From Melieria omissa (lineage: Eukaryota; Arthropoda; Insecta; Diptera; Ulidiidae): 64,000 nt of DNA. Below are positions 43,301-55,740 of this stretch, in pieces. The notes under the pieces were generated by a model. It saw only the letters and a program-made list of their open reading frames with translations, was not told the DNA's origin and ran no database searches. How positions within the stretch are numbered: the stretch's first letter is position 1; each line of letters starts with the position of its first letter. The stretch lies in NCBI GenBank assembly GCA_963971225.1, contig OZ020267.1, positions 35,244,989 through 35,308,988 on the forward strand, written 5' to 3'. The position numbers were made by a program, and so were the translations under genes.

Positions 43301-44617
43301 AATACAGCCGTTTTGAAATCAAAAATAGTTGCGTTGTCAAGGACTTTTGTCGATTAATAAAGACGCTTATTATAGTTGAAACTCTATAAATAAATTATAA
43401 AAATAATAAAACCGTTTGCCTTCAAATCACATAGAATTTCGCACAAAAAACTTGCAATAATTGTTGACAATTCCACCAATTAATTTCGACACATTCATCG
43501 TCATCCTCAAACAAAGGTTAAAGTACTCAAATATTGAATTCCGCGCCCAATTTTTTATAGCGGAAACAAATTGCGTTTACAAACTCGTGTTGCCAAAACA
43601 AAAAACTACTAAAAAACAACTAAAAACATTTTAATCAAATCATTAGTTGACATCGCTCGTCCATTTTAAACGTCGATTGCGTTGCGTTGCGGTGCTAATT
43701 CACCGCCATTCGACATTTATTTGCACTTTATTCAAAATAGGCGGGGCGCGCGCCCAGACACTAACTGACGCTTCCCCATATGGCCAAAGTCTACTTACTT
43801 GCATTCTTCGAGCTGCTTCTTGCAAAAAGCTTCATTTTCGAGCGTTTCGCGTCGGTCCGTTCGCGTCGTTCGCAAATGGGGCGGTTCGGGCGGCGTCCGT
43901 CTGTTCCTACTGCTCGTTCAGCTGCGCCGCCGTTTTTGGCAGTCGAATTTCAAAATTCAATTTGAGTTTAATTGAATTTCAGATTCGGCTCAAATGATGC
44001 AATTGTTATTTATTTACTAAGTTTGGTATTTGTGTGTGTCTGTTTTCGTCTTCTCGTGCGAAGACACAACCCAAACAATGACTCTACAAGAAACTTTCGC
44101 GTTTTATTGCGACACTGTGTTTTTGTTTTGTCGTGTGAAATCTGTTTCAAGATTTCCGCCTCAGTTTAAATATTTTTCTATGCGGCTTTTTATTGCTTTT
44201 TTACGTGCTCGGCGGCCGTTGTCACGTTCGGTTGTTGTATCCTTTACTGATCGGCGGAAGATTTCTAATTGCTGTGCGAGTAGGAAGTGTTCAAATTACA
44301 CTAAAACGCCGTCACAACGTTTAGCAATTTACTTGAATATTTTGACTTTTTAATTATTATATTTTATGATTTTTTCCGCGATTTAAACGGTTCATCAACT
44401 TTTTAACATGTGTAATAAAAATTCTTTTCGCATGATTTTCCGAGTTGAGTTCACTTGGCGCTGTGTTTGTCACAATTGGTCTTTCAAGTTCTTTTGCAAC
44501 CGCGACACTTGCGATGCCTTTCGATCACTGCTGCAGTGTGTTCGGCTCGGGTTTCGAATCAGTCGAGCGGAGAAGCGTGCGCGCCGCGTACTTCTTGGCT
44601 TATCAAATCTGTGCGAC
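43301..44617. other. Possible transcribed leader region, minus strand
   Basis: GC-richer, transposon-free DNA to the left of a minus-strand TATA box. Read on the minus strand, 44617-44430 looks like a fly 5'UTR (AGTGAACTCAACTCGG). A short open frame starts at ATG 44433 and could supply 11 codons in the phase needed by the CD36 exon at 24057. Frames on the plus strand (43647-43997, 44030-44353) show no domain. Confidence 0.3.
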
Positions 44618-44649
44618 TAAATGCGAATCTCACAGTTGCAACTTGACCC

Positions 44650-44656
44650 TTTATAT
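44650..44656 (-). promoter_or_regulatory. Candidate minus-strand TATA box
   Basis: The minus strand reads TATAAAG, with an initiator-like CGCATTTAGTCGCACAG about 34 bp downstream (near 44622). The initiator resembles that of the NPF promoter (ATCATTAGTC). It would drive transcription leftward, possibly into the CD36 gene 20 kb away. Inferred from sequence only. Confidence 0.4.
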
Positions 44657-45430
44657 CGACTTGACTCGTACGCGCGCCGCGCACTCGCACTCACAGCAAA
44701 CACAGCAACAAAGCTGAGCCCGCACGCGTTCAACTACGGCTGAGAGCTGGCAGCAAGCCGCAGCCCAGCATCAGTGATAAAAACTCAGACAGCCCGAAAA
44801 ACATATATCGTAAGATCGTATTAACCGGTCTAGTTGCGTTTACTTTGGCGTTTTTCTTCTTTGCGTTTGGCTGATATTTTTGTGTTTGTGTTGATTTGCT
44901 TTTGGACAACGCACCTGTTGGGCTCGGCCGCACCGCACTGAGCTGTCGGCCAAGAAGACGCCGAGCTGAGCTATGCACTGTTTTGTTGGCTGAGCAGCGC
45001 TGAGCGGAGTTGGTTTGAGCGACGGCGACAATGACGACGACGACGACGCTGGCAACAAGCAGAGCTTTAATTAATTTATCCAAAGCTTCTGACCAGCAGC
45101 AACACCTTCACTTCTGTCTGCCGTGGCCAGTTCTGCGACGGGTGCTGCCGCCAATTTGTGGTCTATGACTGCTGTCAGACAGACTGGCAGACGACTGCAA
45201 CATCGACTTGTACACACACACAAATACACATACGCACACATACACATGTGACATGCCAACAGCACGTTTGCAGCAGTGACGATCGCTATGGGAACGCGGC
45301 ACGTTCGCCTCCTGGCCACTTTCGAGCGGCAGCTGATCAGCTGTTTGTGCGATTAGCCCAGTTGTTGTTGCAAATATTTGTAAATCAATAGACTACTTTT
45401 ATGGCAACTTTTCGTACACTGAGAAATGAA
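44657..45430. other. GC-richer flank of the minus-strand promoter candidate
   Basis: No gene supported. Frames on both strands (44730-45083 and others) are without domains. A CA-rich run lies at 45215-45245. Confidence 0.35.
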
Positions 45431-46697
45431 AGTGATAAGTGATACCAATACCAAAAAAAGTTACCAACAATAAATACCAATAAATAAATAAATATAATCA
45501 AATAAAATTAAATATAAAATAAAACAAAATAAAATAAAATAAAATAAAATAAAATAAACTAAAATAAAATAAAATAAAATGAAATGAAATGAAATGAAAT
45601 GAAATGAAATGAAATGAAATGAAATGAAATAAAATAAATTAATATAAATTAATATAAATTAATATAAAATAAAATAAACTAAACTAAAATCAAATAAAAT
45701 ACAAAATAAATATTAAATACAAAAAAACGGCAGATAATTTTAAAATAAAATAAAATAAAATAAAATAAAATAAAATAAAATAAAATAAAATAAAATAAAA
45801 TGAAATGAAATGAAATGAAATGAAATGAAATGAAATGAAATGAAATGAAATGAAATGAAATGAAATGAAATGAAATGAAATGAAATGAAATGAAATGAAA
45901 TGAAATGAAATGAAATGAAATGAAATGAAATAAAATAAATTAATATAAATTAATATAAATTAATATAAAATAAAATAAACTAAACTAAAATCAAATAAAA
46001 TACAAAATAAATATTAAATACAAAAAAACGGCAGATAATTAAAAAAAAGCAGATAATTTTAAAATAAAATAAAATAAAATAAAATAAAATAAAATGAAAT
46101 GAAATGAAATGAAATGAAATGAAATGAAATGAAATGAAATGAAATGAAATGAAATGAAATGAAATGAAATGAAATGAAATGAAATGAAATGAAATGAAAT
46201 GAAATGAAATGAAATGAAATGAAATGAAATGAAATGAAATGAAATGAAATGAAATGAAATGAAATGAAATGAAATGAAATGAAATGAAATGAAATGAAAT
46301 GAAATGAAATGAAATGAAATGAAATGAAATGAAATGAAATGAAATGAAATGAAATGAAATGAAATGAAATGAAATGAAATGAAATGAAATGAAATGAAAT
46401 GAAATGAAATGAAATGAAATGAAATAAAATAAAATAAAATAAAATAAAATAAAATAAAATGAAATGAAATGAAATGAAATGAAATGAAATGAAATGAAAT
46501 GAAATGAAATGAAATGAAATGAAATGAAATGAAATGAAATGAAATGAAATGAAATGAAATGAAATGAAATGAAATGAAATGAAATAAAATAAATTAATAT
46601 AAATTAATATAAATTAATATAAAATAAAATAAACTAAACTAAAATCAAATAAAATACAAAATAAATATTAAATACAAAAACAACGGCAGATAATTTT
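45431..46697. repeat. Pentanucleotide array (AAAAT)n/(GAAAT)n with higher-order units
   Basis: Long uninterrupted (GAAAT)n blocks (about 45800-45930, 46094-46423, 46458-46583) are bordered by (AAAAT)n. A ~110-bp spacer (AAATTAATATAAATTAATAT, then ACTAAACTAAAATCAAATA, then CGGCAGATAATT) recurs three times near 45628, 45928 and 46583. The spacer plus pentamer block therefore forms a higher-order repeat. On the other strand the units are TTTTA and TTTCA. Confidence 0.95.
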
Positions 46698-47032
46698 AAA
46701 AAAGCTAGCCATTATTCCATATAAGTTAATGGCCTTAAACAAAAAAATATTACATGCAATAGTTCCTGTGGAAAAAATCTGAATAAAGTAAGTAAATTTT
46801 CAGAAATTAATGACCTTGAATACAAAAATATTACATGCAATGGTTCGTAAGACTTTGTTTCAATTCCGCACAGCGAGATTGTGAAAAGGTCCCACAGAAA
46901 TTTCGAGAAAAATTTTGGTGGGTTCAAGTTAAGTGTCCATGAATACTTCATGCGAAAGCCAACTTTCCAATCTTTGTATCCTTCCAGGAACAACGAAAAT
47001 GCTTCGCCTGAAGAGGGTATTGTAGTCTAGAA

Positions 47033-47188
47033 CAGTGGTCGGCTTACTCGATTGAGCAGTACGCTTAGCACACTCATTCATGCGCTCTTTCAATCAATCT
47101 TTCGTTGTTCAGGTTTAATTTTATACAGTGTAGAAAAATTACACTGCGCTCACTAACAGCAACTTATTGCCAATTTTGCCGACCACTG
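47033..47188. mobile_element. Small hAT-like MITE, 156 bp
   Basis: The ends CAGTGGTCGGC and GCCGACCACTG are perfect inverted repeats of hAT type. They are flanked by an 8-bp near-duplication (GTCTAGAA / TTCTAGAA). A related sequence without the insertion occurs at about 48618-48645 (TATTCTAGTCTAGAGGCTCG). Confidence 0.8.
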
Positions 47189-48068
47189 TTCTAGAAGCTC
47201 GATTTTGAGACGACTTTACGGGCGTAATAAAAAAACGCCAGTGTCCATGTTGTGTGTGTAATTTTGTAAAAATGTTAAAACATAACAAATGACAAAAACC
47301 CCCACATCGAGACAATTTTGATAGTATTAAAAGTCTGTTACAAATTTCAAGTAAATCGGTGCATTAGAACTAAAGATATCTTGTCAACTGTATTGAAAAA
47401 AGTAATTTCGAGAAAAACAAGTTTTTAAAGTTTGCAGTCTCAGTTGGGGCGGTCTGAGTGGCACGTCACAAAATTAACTATAACTTCGAAAATAATTCGA
47501 ATTTCCGTAAGTCCTCTTAGAGGGTCTATTTGGGCCTTATTTTGGGTCTAAACTTTGAAATTATGTAATTTTCAAAAAAATCGATTCTTTGAATTTCTGG
47601 ACTAGAATAACTCCTTAAAAGGCGAATGTATAATAATAATATTTAAGTACAAAAAGGTCAGCAATTATAAGTAAATGCTTTGGATTAGGATTCCCAAACT
47701 TTTTTTGTGCACTATTCATTTGTAATGTTGAACATGTTGCAAAAATCGTCAAGGAGACTTTATGAAAGAAAACTTAATGAAGGTTCGAGTCCGAGCAGCT
47801 AACATAGCAAGTCTCTTGTATTGACTGTACTGGGGACATCCAAATTGTCGAAGAATGATGACCCCGGACCTCCACAGGTCCACTTCACCTCAACCAACCC
47901 CATTTCAGTGGTGGCATCGCCGATTCGACAGCACTGAAGCGCTTCCCGTCACTCTGGCGTGCGTGACGGTGCGCACGCGCCATTTAGTCTCCGCCAGGCA
48001 AGCGAACATCAACGCACAAACTCCAACACGAATGTCGTTGTTTCACTCGAGTCATTGTCGTCATCATC
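47189..48068. other. Diverged dispersed repeat, non-coding
   Basis: GCTCGATTTTGAGACGACTT and the flank GGGTATTGTAGTCTAGA recur at 48612-48660. AAGTCTCTTGTATTGACTGTACT (about 47810) recurs near 49318. The family cannot be named, and no terminal repeats were found. Confidence 0.4.
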
Positions 48069-48611
48069 TTAACCTTTTCGACCCCAAAGTTGCCTGAGAG
48101 CAACTTAACCTATTTGTCATCTTATAGCAAAAGCTACGATTGTTACGAGGCACCAACAAATTTATTTCAATTCATTCATTCATTTCAAATTCATTTTTAG
48201 AAGTGAATTCAAAGCAACCTATACAAATTTGACTGTTATCCCCAAAATAATATCCAATAATTTGCAGCATAATCAGGGAAAGTTTGTGTTCTAATTGAAG
48301 TCTACGAATTGGGCGCATTTGATCAAAACCCTGTGTCTTTAATAATGGTTAAATAAAATCAAAAAGTGATAATTTTGTATTTTTTCATAAATATTAAATA
48401 ATTTTTCTGTACTCAAAAAATATTTATACAAAATTTATTTAACTCGTTTTAAGGTGTAATTGTTCAAAAGTTAACTACCTCTAGAACACCAACAAAGAAT
48501 CGTGGCGACTTCAAGTGCCGTGTGCACATTTCTTAAACAAATGTTTCATGATTTAAATACCAACAAGTAATAACCGAGACACAGGGTAAGATTCGGGACC
48601 GAAAGGGTTAA
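48069..48611. mobile_element. TTAA-type MITE, family A copy 4
   Basis: TTAACCTTTTCGACCCCAAA at the left and CGAAAGGGTTAA at the right (48600-48611). The interior matches copy 2 throughout, with a short CATTCATTCATT expansion near 48170. Confidence 0.85.
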
Positions 48612-51038
48612 GGGGGTATTCTAGTCTAGAGGCTCGATTTTGAGGTGATTTTGCGGGCGTATTAAAAAAAACAATAATCATTTTTACTATCCATGTTGTA
48701 TCATTTTTTTATTGATACTTGAACAGTTGAAAAAAAAATTCAAAATTCATTCGAATAATAATGAGCCTAGAGCTCCACTTCACCCCCACACGAGTGTTGT
48801 TATTTCGCTCGTGTCATTGTCGTCATAATTTTACAAGCCACATTTTACAAGCCACACGCGGAGCCTATAAAATAAACACGGTTTCAAACCTTTGTTTGTG
48901 CTAAACATTGGCCACAAGCAGCCGACCAAATGACAAACACTTTACGCTCTAACTGTTGTTGTTATTGTTGCTGCTGGTCAGGAGCAAATGAGTAAAGCAT
49001 TAATAATAAAAACACCCAATGAACTACGGCGCAAAAATTGATCCTTACGCTACTTTTTCTGTTTATCTCCAACAATGTTGTTTAGGTAGAAAACGAGGTT
49101 CCGAGTTATGACTGGCACTGGAAAATTTTTTCATTGATCATGGATTCTTTTACTTGGAAAATGTGAAAAACCCTATAATCTTACGGGATATGATGCTTCA
49201 AATTTGCATAAACTGAGCTTCAAAGCCTGGAAACTTGCCGCAAAACGCACTTAGTTGGACCCATTGTGATACCACAAGCAGACCAATTAAGACAGATTGA
49301 TTGGTGGATCGAACCTATCAAGTCTCTTGTATTGGCTGTACTGAGGAAATCCATAAGGACATTCTTTTCGAAGAGCTTCACAGCTGCACTTTGGCCCCAA
49401 GTAATCCCACTCCAGTCGCGGCCACGCTGATTCGACCGAGCTGAAGCGTCACACTGTTGTCAAAGGTGGACTTGGCACGCATCCAATTGCGACCAATTGG
49501 ACCACTTTTCGCATGATTAGCCCAAAAAATTTGGCTCATTTGAAATTTTATTGGTGAACCTACGATCTGTCGCTGCTTTCGTAGAAATTTAAGCATTTTT
49601 AATTTTAATTGCCATCCATTAACAATTTGACGCAAGCCTGACTTGAGAGTTAGAATAACTTTCCGCCAGCTCTCGATTCTACGACTTTTCAGTGGGTAAT
49701 CACTGCGTGTAAATGTAATTAAATTTAAGAAATTAAAGCGCCTTTATACAGGGAGAGATAGGCAGAACATTTTGCGGTTGTGGTCATTAACTTGAAATGT
49801 TAACTTCCGTACAACCACATTTGTTGCTATAAAAATTCTATAATTTTCAGCATTGATGCGCCGAACACATGGACGACGACAGCAAAGCAGCAATTTACAC
49901 CTTAAATGCTATGAAGAGTGAACTACACTAATATTTCGTTCGTGTAGAGTAAAAATATACAACAGCAATTTGCAAATACAACAATGCAAGATTTTGAATA
50001 GGGCTAATAATTTCACGCATAGCAACGCCATTACTGCATTTAGTTATGTAAGAAAGCAGAATACTACAACGAAAAACGATGAAAAAAATCATATCGATGC
50101 AAAGAGACTTGGACCGACAATTTAAGAAAAGTTGACTCTATAAGTTCACATGAGCTATTGCATAATAATATGTATGTCTTCTAGATAAGTGCAAACCTGT
50201 TGCCGATCTTTTCGCCTCACTTATCAAGTAATACGTGTTTGTACATAAGTTTCATCCATAAACATGTGAGTGCATCCACATCTGTACGAATAAAGCATCG
50301 AAATGCTTTATTCGACTAATGTTGCGCTCTACCAAATGTTTCAACTATTGTTCACTAAAGTGCAGCCATTAGCGCCTTTATCGTCACTTAAAGTGTAATG
50401 ATCGCGATCCTCTGTTATAATAATAAATCCTATTAATTTGGAGCATGTGATGCTTTCATGCGGACACAGGTAGCTCGCAATGTTTAAATGCTCCATGTCG
50501 CCGTGAATTGCTGACAACATTAGATTTTATTATTTTTTTAATATGGTCGATAAGTAAGAATAGCTAGGTACTCAAATATATTAACGATGTGTTGTTCTTT
50601 TCGTAGCAATTAATAAACAAAGTGTACAAAACAACACAAACAAGTGCTCATACAATTGAAGTGGACAATTTGACATTAGCGGTCAAATATTCCACTAAAT
50701 ACACAGCAAGCAAACTGGCAAAAATGTTTCGCAATCATGAAATTTTTAAATCAAGTCTGGAATTTACAAAGAGCTAAGAATTTAAGATTTCCAGGTACAC
50801 ATGTCAGAACTTATTAAATGAACAAAATAAATAAATTAAAAATAAAAACTTGAACTGCACTTTGTTTGAAAGCTATAAAGGCACTAATTTCTTTTGCGAT
50901 TTGGAGAAATGTTAGAATAAGCATTGAAAACAGTGATGTAGTTTTTATGCTATGAAATCAACATAAAATATAGCAAAGTGTAGTAATTTAAGAAATTCAA
51001 AGTTTGACACATTGGGTCATAGCAAAAATATCTTAGAT
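48612..51038. other. Non-coding stretch with weak repeat traces
   Basis: A decayed SINE-like phrase (GGACCCATTGTGATACCACAAG region, about 49257-49280) is present. The frame at 49378-49635 (-) has no domain I recognise. The remainder is unique-looking. Confidence 0.35.
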
Positions 51039-51938
51039 CAGTGTTGACCATTTTGCTAAACCTGCCAGACTGCCTTTCCGAATGCATGCGTAGTGGCACA
51101 GAACAAACAATATACAGAATGCGCATCTGGTGTAAAGAAAATTTTCTTTGCGGGTTCCAGCGGTAGGACCCGTTTGTAGATGCGGGGGAAGCAGTAAAAG
51201 GGACGAGAACGCACAGAGCGCGAGAGCGTAAGCTGAGAAGCTGCGACCGCGCACCACACATTGTGGTTGTTGTTGTTGGGCAACAAAGCGATGTCCCGCT
51301 TGCATGTTGGTGGTGGCTCGTGCTCGCTCTCCGCTTGCTTTATTACAAACAAGAACAAGAAGTGGACAGGCAGTTTTCATAGAAAAATTTATTGAGCGAT
51401 CGCCAAGGCACATAAGGTGGTAGCACTACGGGAAAAACCAAAATTCAATGGATTTTATAAGTTCTTTTGGTCTGCTTGTAAAATAGAAGTTGTAAAAAGT
51501 ACAAATGGCTACAATGAAAATAAATATATGTGTAAAAATATTGGAACAACCAAGACGCATTAAGAAAGTATTAATAACATAAGTGGAAAACTATTGCCAC
51601 AATGTTGTGCTAATTATCAAAGAAAAAAGTTTAATTAGTTCTGGTGCTGCAACTACCTATTGAATTTGCCTTGGCGATAGATTTGCCAAATCAAACACCA
51701 TTTCAATGTGCACGAGCAAAGCCAAGCTGGCTTGCTACGGAAAGCAACAACATTGCGTGTTGTTGTCGAGATGAGAAAACCATCGAATCTATGCGTGTAC
51801 ATCAATTCGCGCTTACTCTCTTGGTTCCCTTTGCATTTTCCTCACCTTTGTTGATTCCCGCCCGCGTCAGAAATGAAATCGCAAAATTACTTCAGATGCG
51901 CCTTCTGTATACTGTTTATTCTGTGGTAGTGGTCACTG
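51039..51938. mobile_element. Foldback-like element with long imperfect inverted arms
   Basis: The arm at about 51039-51420 is an imperfect inverted copy of 51640-51938. Paired pieces include ACAATATACAGAATGCGCATC versus GATGCGCCTTCTGTATACTGT, and CGATCGCCAAGGCAC versus GCCTTGGCGATAG. The outer ends read CAGTG and CACTG. The spacer is about 220 bp. It may be a foldback transposon or two inverted copies of one sequence; no target duplication was found. Confidence 0.6.
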
Positions 51939-52086
51939 ATACTCGCGAGTAGCAGAATAATCATCACTGCTTTAGATAATAGTTTAGAATAAATTAGGTG
52001 ATAAACTGATTCGTAAAATTAAGCATTTGCTTCTTTGCATACATTTGTATAATGATTACAATGGTTCAATGATCTCTCTGTATACT

Positions 52087-53065
52087 TTAACCCTCATCCG
52101 ACGTTCAAAAAAACTCACACATAAGGAATCGACAGCGATTGGTTTTTCGCTTAAGAGTATAGTTAGTGAACAATCAATTGGTCTTAAGTGTCAACTACTG
52201 CTTTTGATTTATTGTAAACGATATAATTTCGGGCAATTTTTTGGTCACCCACATATCCTGGTTATGATGAAAAGTGCTCAAATCTTCTTCTTGTTAACTT
52301 AGTGTGTCCTTTTCCTAGGACGTACATAGCAGTTGTAGCTAAACTCATTTTTTTCATATATCTCTTATGGGTGTTAACGAGCTTCATTCTTGATTACAAT
52401 CGTTACATTCTTGGCGAATGGTTTTGTCACCGATAGAACGATAACGATGGTCTGCCTGTTGTATAACTCTACATATTATCAAGATATTCTCCATTCGACT
52501 TATAAACACCACTCAAAATTGAAATACCAAACTATGCCTGAACATCACCAACGCTGATCCATGCACTGCCAAAAACGCCCAAACCTTCAACATTCGTTTT
52601 GTCAGTTACTATCTTTTACATTGGTCTTCATTAGCATCTTTTATTACTGGCACACGACTTCAAGCATAACGAGTTATACCAACTTTAGTTGAAATAAAAT
52701 AATTGGCTCCTACTTTTCCTTTGAGTTCAGGAGGCCCATTGATCCATAAAAAGGTTTTGCCTATAAAAGCAGTTCAAAACTTTTAATCCAGTGACGTAAT
52801 TTTATGGCATTTTCTGTATGTGTTGCGTTGAATTTCCATACAATTTGTATATGGGTGAAATATCACCCGAACGTCGCCCACGTAACTTTTTTTGTAATCA
52901 CCGTTATAATCAAATAATCAATATGTTGTAGATAAATTCTAAAACTTATATTGGTTTGCTACAAATACAAGAAACCTTAATCATTTTGATAAATATATAA
53001 GAAAGTTATAGCATCTCAAAGTTGAAAATGGGTGAAAAATCACCCGAACGACGGATTAGGGTTAA
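52087..53065. mobile_element. TTAA-type element, family D copy 2
   Basis: TTAACCCTCATCCGACGTTC at the left, GACGGATTAGGGTTAA at the right, TTAA on both sides. Subterminal GGGTGAAAAATCACCC-type motifs are shared with 35039-37605. It carries the empty target of the Transib-like insertion. 979 bp, no transposase. Confidence 0.8.
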
Positions 53066-53222
53066 ACTATTTTAAAGTTTACATTTTTAAAATATCTTTT
53101 GACACTTACAAAGTCTTACAAAGTCATAGTTTTTATATTCCTCCTTACTTTGAATTTATAAAGAACTGAAAACAAATTATAAATGCCTTTTAGTTTCTGT
53201 TAACAAACCCACATCCATAATA

Positions 53223-53469
53223 TCTGTGGCCGTAAGGAATAACATCCAAAGTCGAATTAGGACAAAATCGAGTTATTGCCACCCTTGCATTCGTCGTATT
53301 CAAATGTACTACTACTCAAAATTCGATCGCTTTTGCTCATAAAATGAATGTTTTACGCCCAAAAGTCAAAAATTTATGTAGTGTAATCTAAAGCAAATTC
53401 AAAAATTAAAAGTGCTATCCTGAAAACTTCATAAAATCGACTTTGGCTGTTATTCCTTACGGCCACAGA
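53223..53469. mobile_element. MITE with TCTGTGGCCGTAAGG ends, 247 bp
   Basis: The left TCTGTGGCCGTAAGGAATAA and the right TTATTCCTTACGGCCACAGA are exact inverted repeats, continuing with one mismatch to about 33 bp. They are flanked by TA on each side, which suggests a Tc1/mariner-type MITE. The long perfect arms imply recent activity. Confidence 0.8.
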
Positions 53470-53898
53470 TATGTTGCTTAAATATTTATGTACATACAAA
53501 TACTAAATAGCTCCTTTTCAAATTTAACGCTCAAATGTTTGATTACTTATTAAGCTCTAAGCTCCACGTTAAATTATCGACCAGAGCTTTGCTAACAGTG
53601 CAGCTGCTGCCAAATCAAACTTCAGCGCGACGCACTGTTATCAACAGCTTGTTAACATAATGTCAGTTGCACTAGTACGCAGATAATATTTGCCATAAAA
53701 GCAACCATAATTTTACATATCTCTGTTTGCTCTTAACAGTTTTCGTAATTAAATGACATGAATATATAATAAGTATTTCAACTTGAACGATTTTTGATTT
53801 TTCTTGAACAAAAATAGAAATCATACAATGAATCGATTAAGATTTTCGATTAAATTTTGTTTCAGCAAAAAACTATCCAACAAAAACGATATTACTTG

Positions 53899-54450
53899 TT
53901 AACCCTTTCGCTATTTTGTTGCCATATAGCAACATGCTACTTTGTGGACGTCTGAACTCTCTATGGTTTCAAGAATAAATGTTTTGTTGGTTCTTAGAAT
54001 AGTTTGAAGTTTTAGGAAAAATACAAAATTGAAAAACTGAATATTTAAGTTTAAAGAAGAGAAGTGTACACGTTTTTTTAATGGGATATCTTGACATAGT
54101 AAAGGAAGAAAAATTAAATAACTTTCTAATTTGACATTTGCTTCTTTCAATTTAGATAGGTACTTTTTTTTAATTTGGCTGAAGTAAATAAAGAAATATT
54201 CAAATTTTCGTTATGCGTAACAAGTTTTATGTTTAAGTAATTATTACAGTCACAACGATGTGGTGGCTTTCATAGAAAAACACTCTAAAATACAGGGTCC
54301 AAGTATAAAAATTAAAAAATTGCTCTTGAAATGTAATAATACAACAATACAATAAAACAATACAAAGGAAGAAGAAGCAGAAAAATTAGATAACTTTTTA
54401 ACTTGACGAACTTTCAATTTAGATACTTTTTGTTTATTAATTTTGGCTGA
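53899..54450. mobile_element. TTAA-type MITE, family B copy 2, right end lost
   Basis: The left end TTAACCCTTTCGCTATTTTG is intact (53899). The interior matches 24820 and 57082 to about 54340, followed by a partial second copy (AAGGAAGAAGAAGCAGAAAA). The right terminus is missing. It shows the empty site for the element at 25313-25535. Confidence 0.75.
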
Positions 54451-55532
54451 AGTAAGTGAAGATACACTATAGTGCAAATGTGAACAAATGTTTTTTATGC
54501 TATTTATTAAATATTCCTTACAACTAAAACATATTAAAAAGACATAAAAAGGGCTCCACAAGATAACAAACTTATTAAAAAAAAACTTAAAACAACGCAT
54601 AAAAACCGCTTCATGCTCATCTAAATATGTTGTGTTTTGGAATACAGGGGCTTTCCAGTAAAGCTGGGAACTATCGATAGTTCACCCGTTCGATATTTTC
54701 AATAGCTTGAGTGCGAAATATCGAAACTATCGGATATTATTATACAAATCGACCGATATTCAAAGTTGTAATGAACATGTGGGAATATTTATTTGAATGC
54801 AACTTAAAGACAAATTTTTTTTAAATATGGCGCCGATTTAAAATATTTTGTTTTTGTTTTACGTACTTGCTTTGTTCGAAAATTTGGCCGCCCTTCCAAT
54901 ATGCCGCCCTAGGCACTTGCCTCATAAGCCTCGTGCTTTGAGCCACCGACTGGAGGCATTGCCGTCGTATCACCAAACCCCGATAGCATCAAAAGTGCCA
55001 AAAAATCATCAAAAATTGTGTCAAAATAAAACCATCGATAGTTGTACAGCTACACCTTCCAGAGAACTGTGAAGCAGACGAGCTCCACCACGAGGTGGGG
55101 TACAACCGAACAGAAACAGTTATGTCAAGAAGCAAGCTTTTTACTCATACAAACTCTTTACAGGAAATTAGCCTAAGATGGGCTGCACAAGATTTTCTGC
55201 ACGCCAAATCTGGCCAAACTCAAACTTCCGACGATCTAGAGAATTTTTCTCACTAAAACAGAATCAGATGAGAACCACAATTAGTGTTCTGACGAATCAC
55301 TGTTTAATTGGCATCCATGCAAAAGTTAGAATTTACCTTCAAATGAGTTATGGACGAGGAAGAAACAAATTCTGTCCTGCATTACTGTGATAAAGGACTT
55401 CAATTGGATTTTGACTAGGAAAACTTGTCAATGTGACTATTCACAGTCTACAAGGCTTAGTGAAAAGCTCAAACTGGTTCAATGAGTGAGAGGACTTAAG
55501 GTCGACGGTTTGTGGTATGACAAAAGGCCTTT
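54451..55532. other. Non-coding stretch with TATCGATA palindrome
   Basis: AACTATCGATAGTT (54670-54683) is a perfect 14-bp palindrome that contains the DREF-type motif TATCGATA. Further CGATA variants follow. No gene seen; frames at 54848-55072 and 55178-55390 lack domains. Confidence 0.35.
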
Positions 55533-55740
55533 ATGAACCTAAGTTTACTAAGCTTTGCGGCTGCTATCCTGCTGTTCAGTTTGGTCTATAATTTAACCAT
55601 GAATCGACTACTAAACGAACAACGCTTGCACGTTATTTCATGTTATTATCAAAATTCATGCTCAGTTAAGAAAGTGCATCGTGCATTTCTTACATTTTAT
55701 GGTCAGTTTGGGCGACCTTCCGATACTAGGGATTGCAATT
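55533..55740 (+). pseudogene. Mariner transposase N-terminal fragment
   Basis: The frame contains NEQRLHVISCYYQNSCSVKK, then VHRAFLTFYGQFGRPSDT. This matches the first helix-turn-helix of mariner-type transposases (pattern IIxxYxxNxSVxxVxRxLRxxFGxxNRPSE). It stops where the TIR element at 55728 begins. It may belong to the same mariner group as the remnants at 2.3 and 9.2 kb. Not functional. Confidence 0.6.

Noticed and set aside
44030..44353. 107-codon plus-strand frame
   Set aside because: No domain; lies opposite a probable minus-strand leader and lacks splice or promoter support.
47010..48660. Element bounded by GGGTATT(C/G)TAGTCTAGA at 47015 and 48615
   Set aside because: Both occurrences are in the same orientation and no inverted partner was found, so element boundaries cannot be claimed.
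49378..49635. 85-codon minus frame, possible gag fragment
   Set aside because: No zinc knuckle or other motif; similarity was only an impression.
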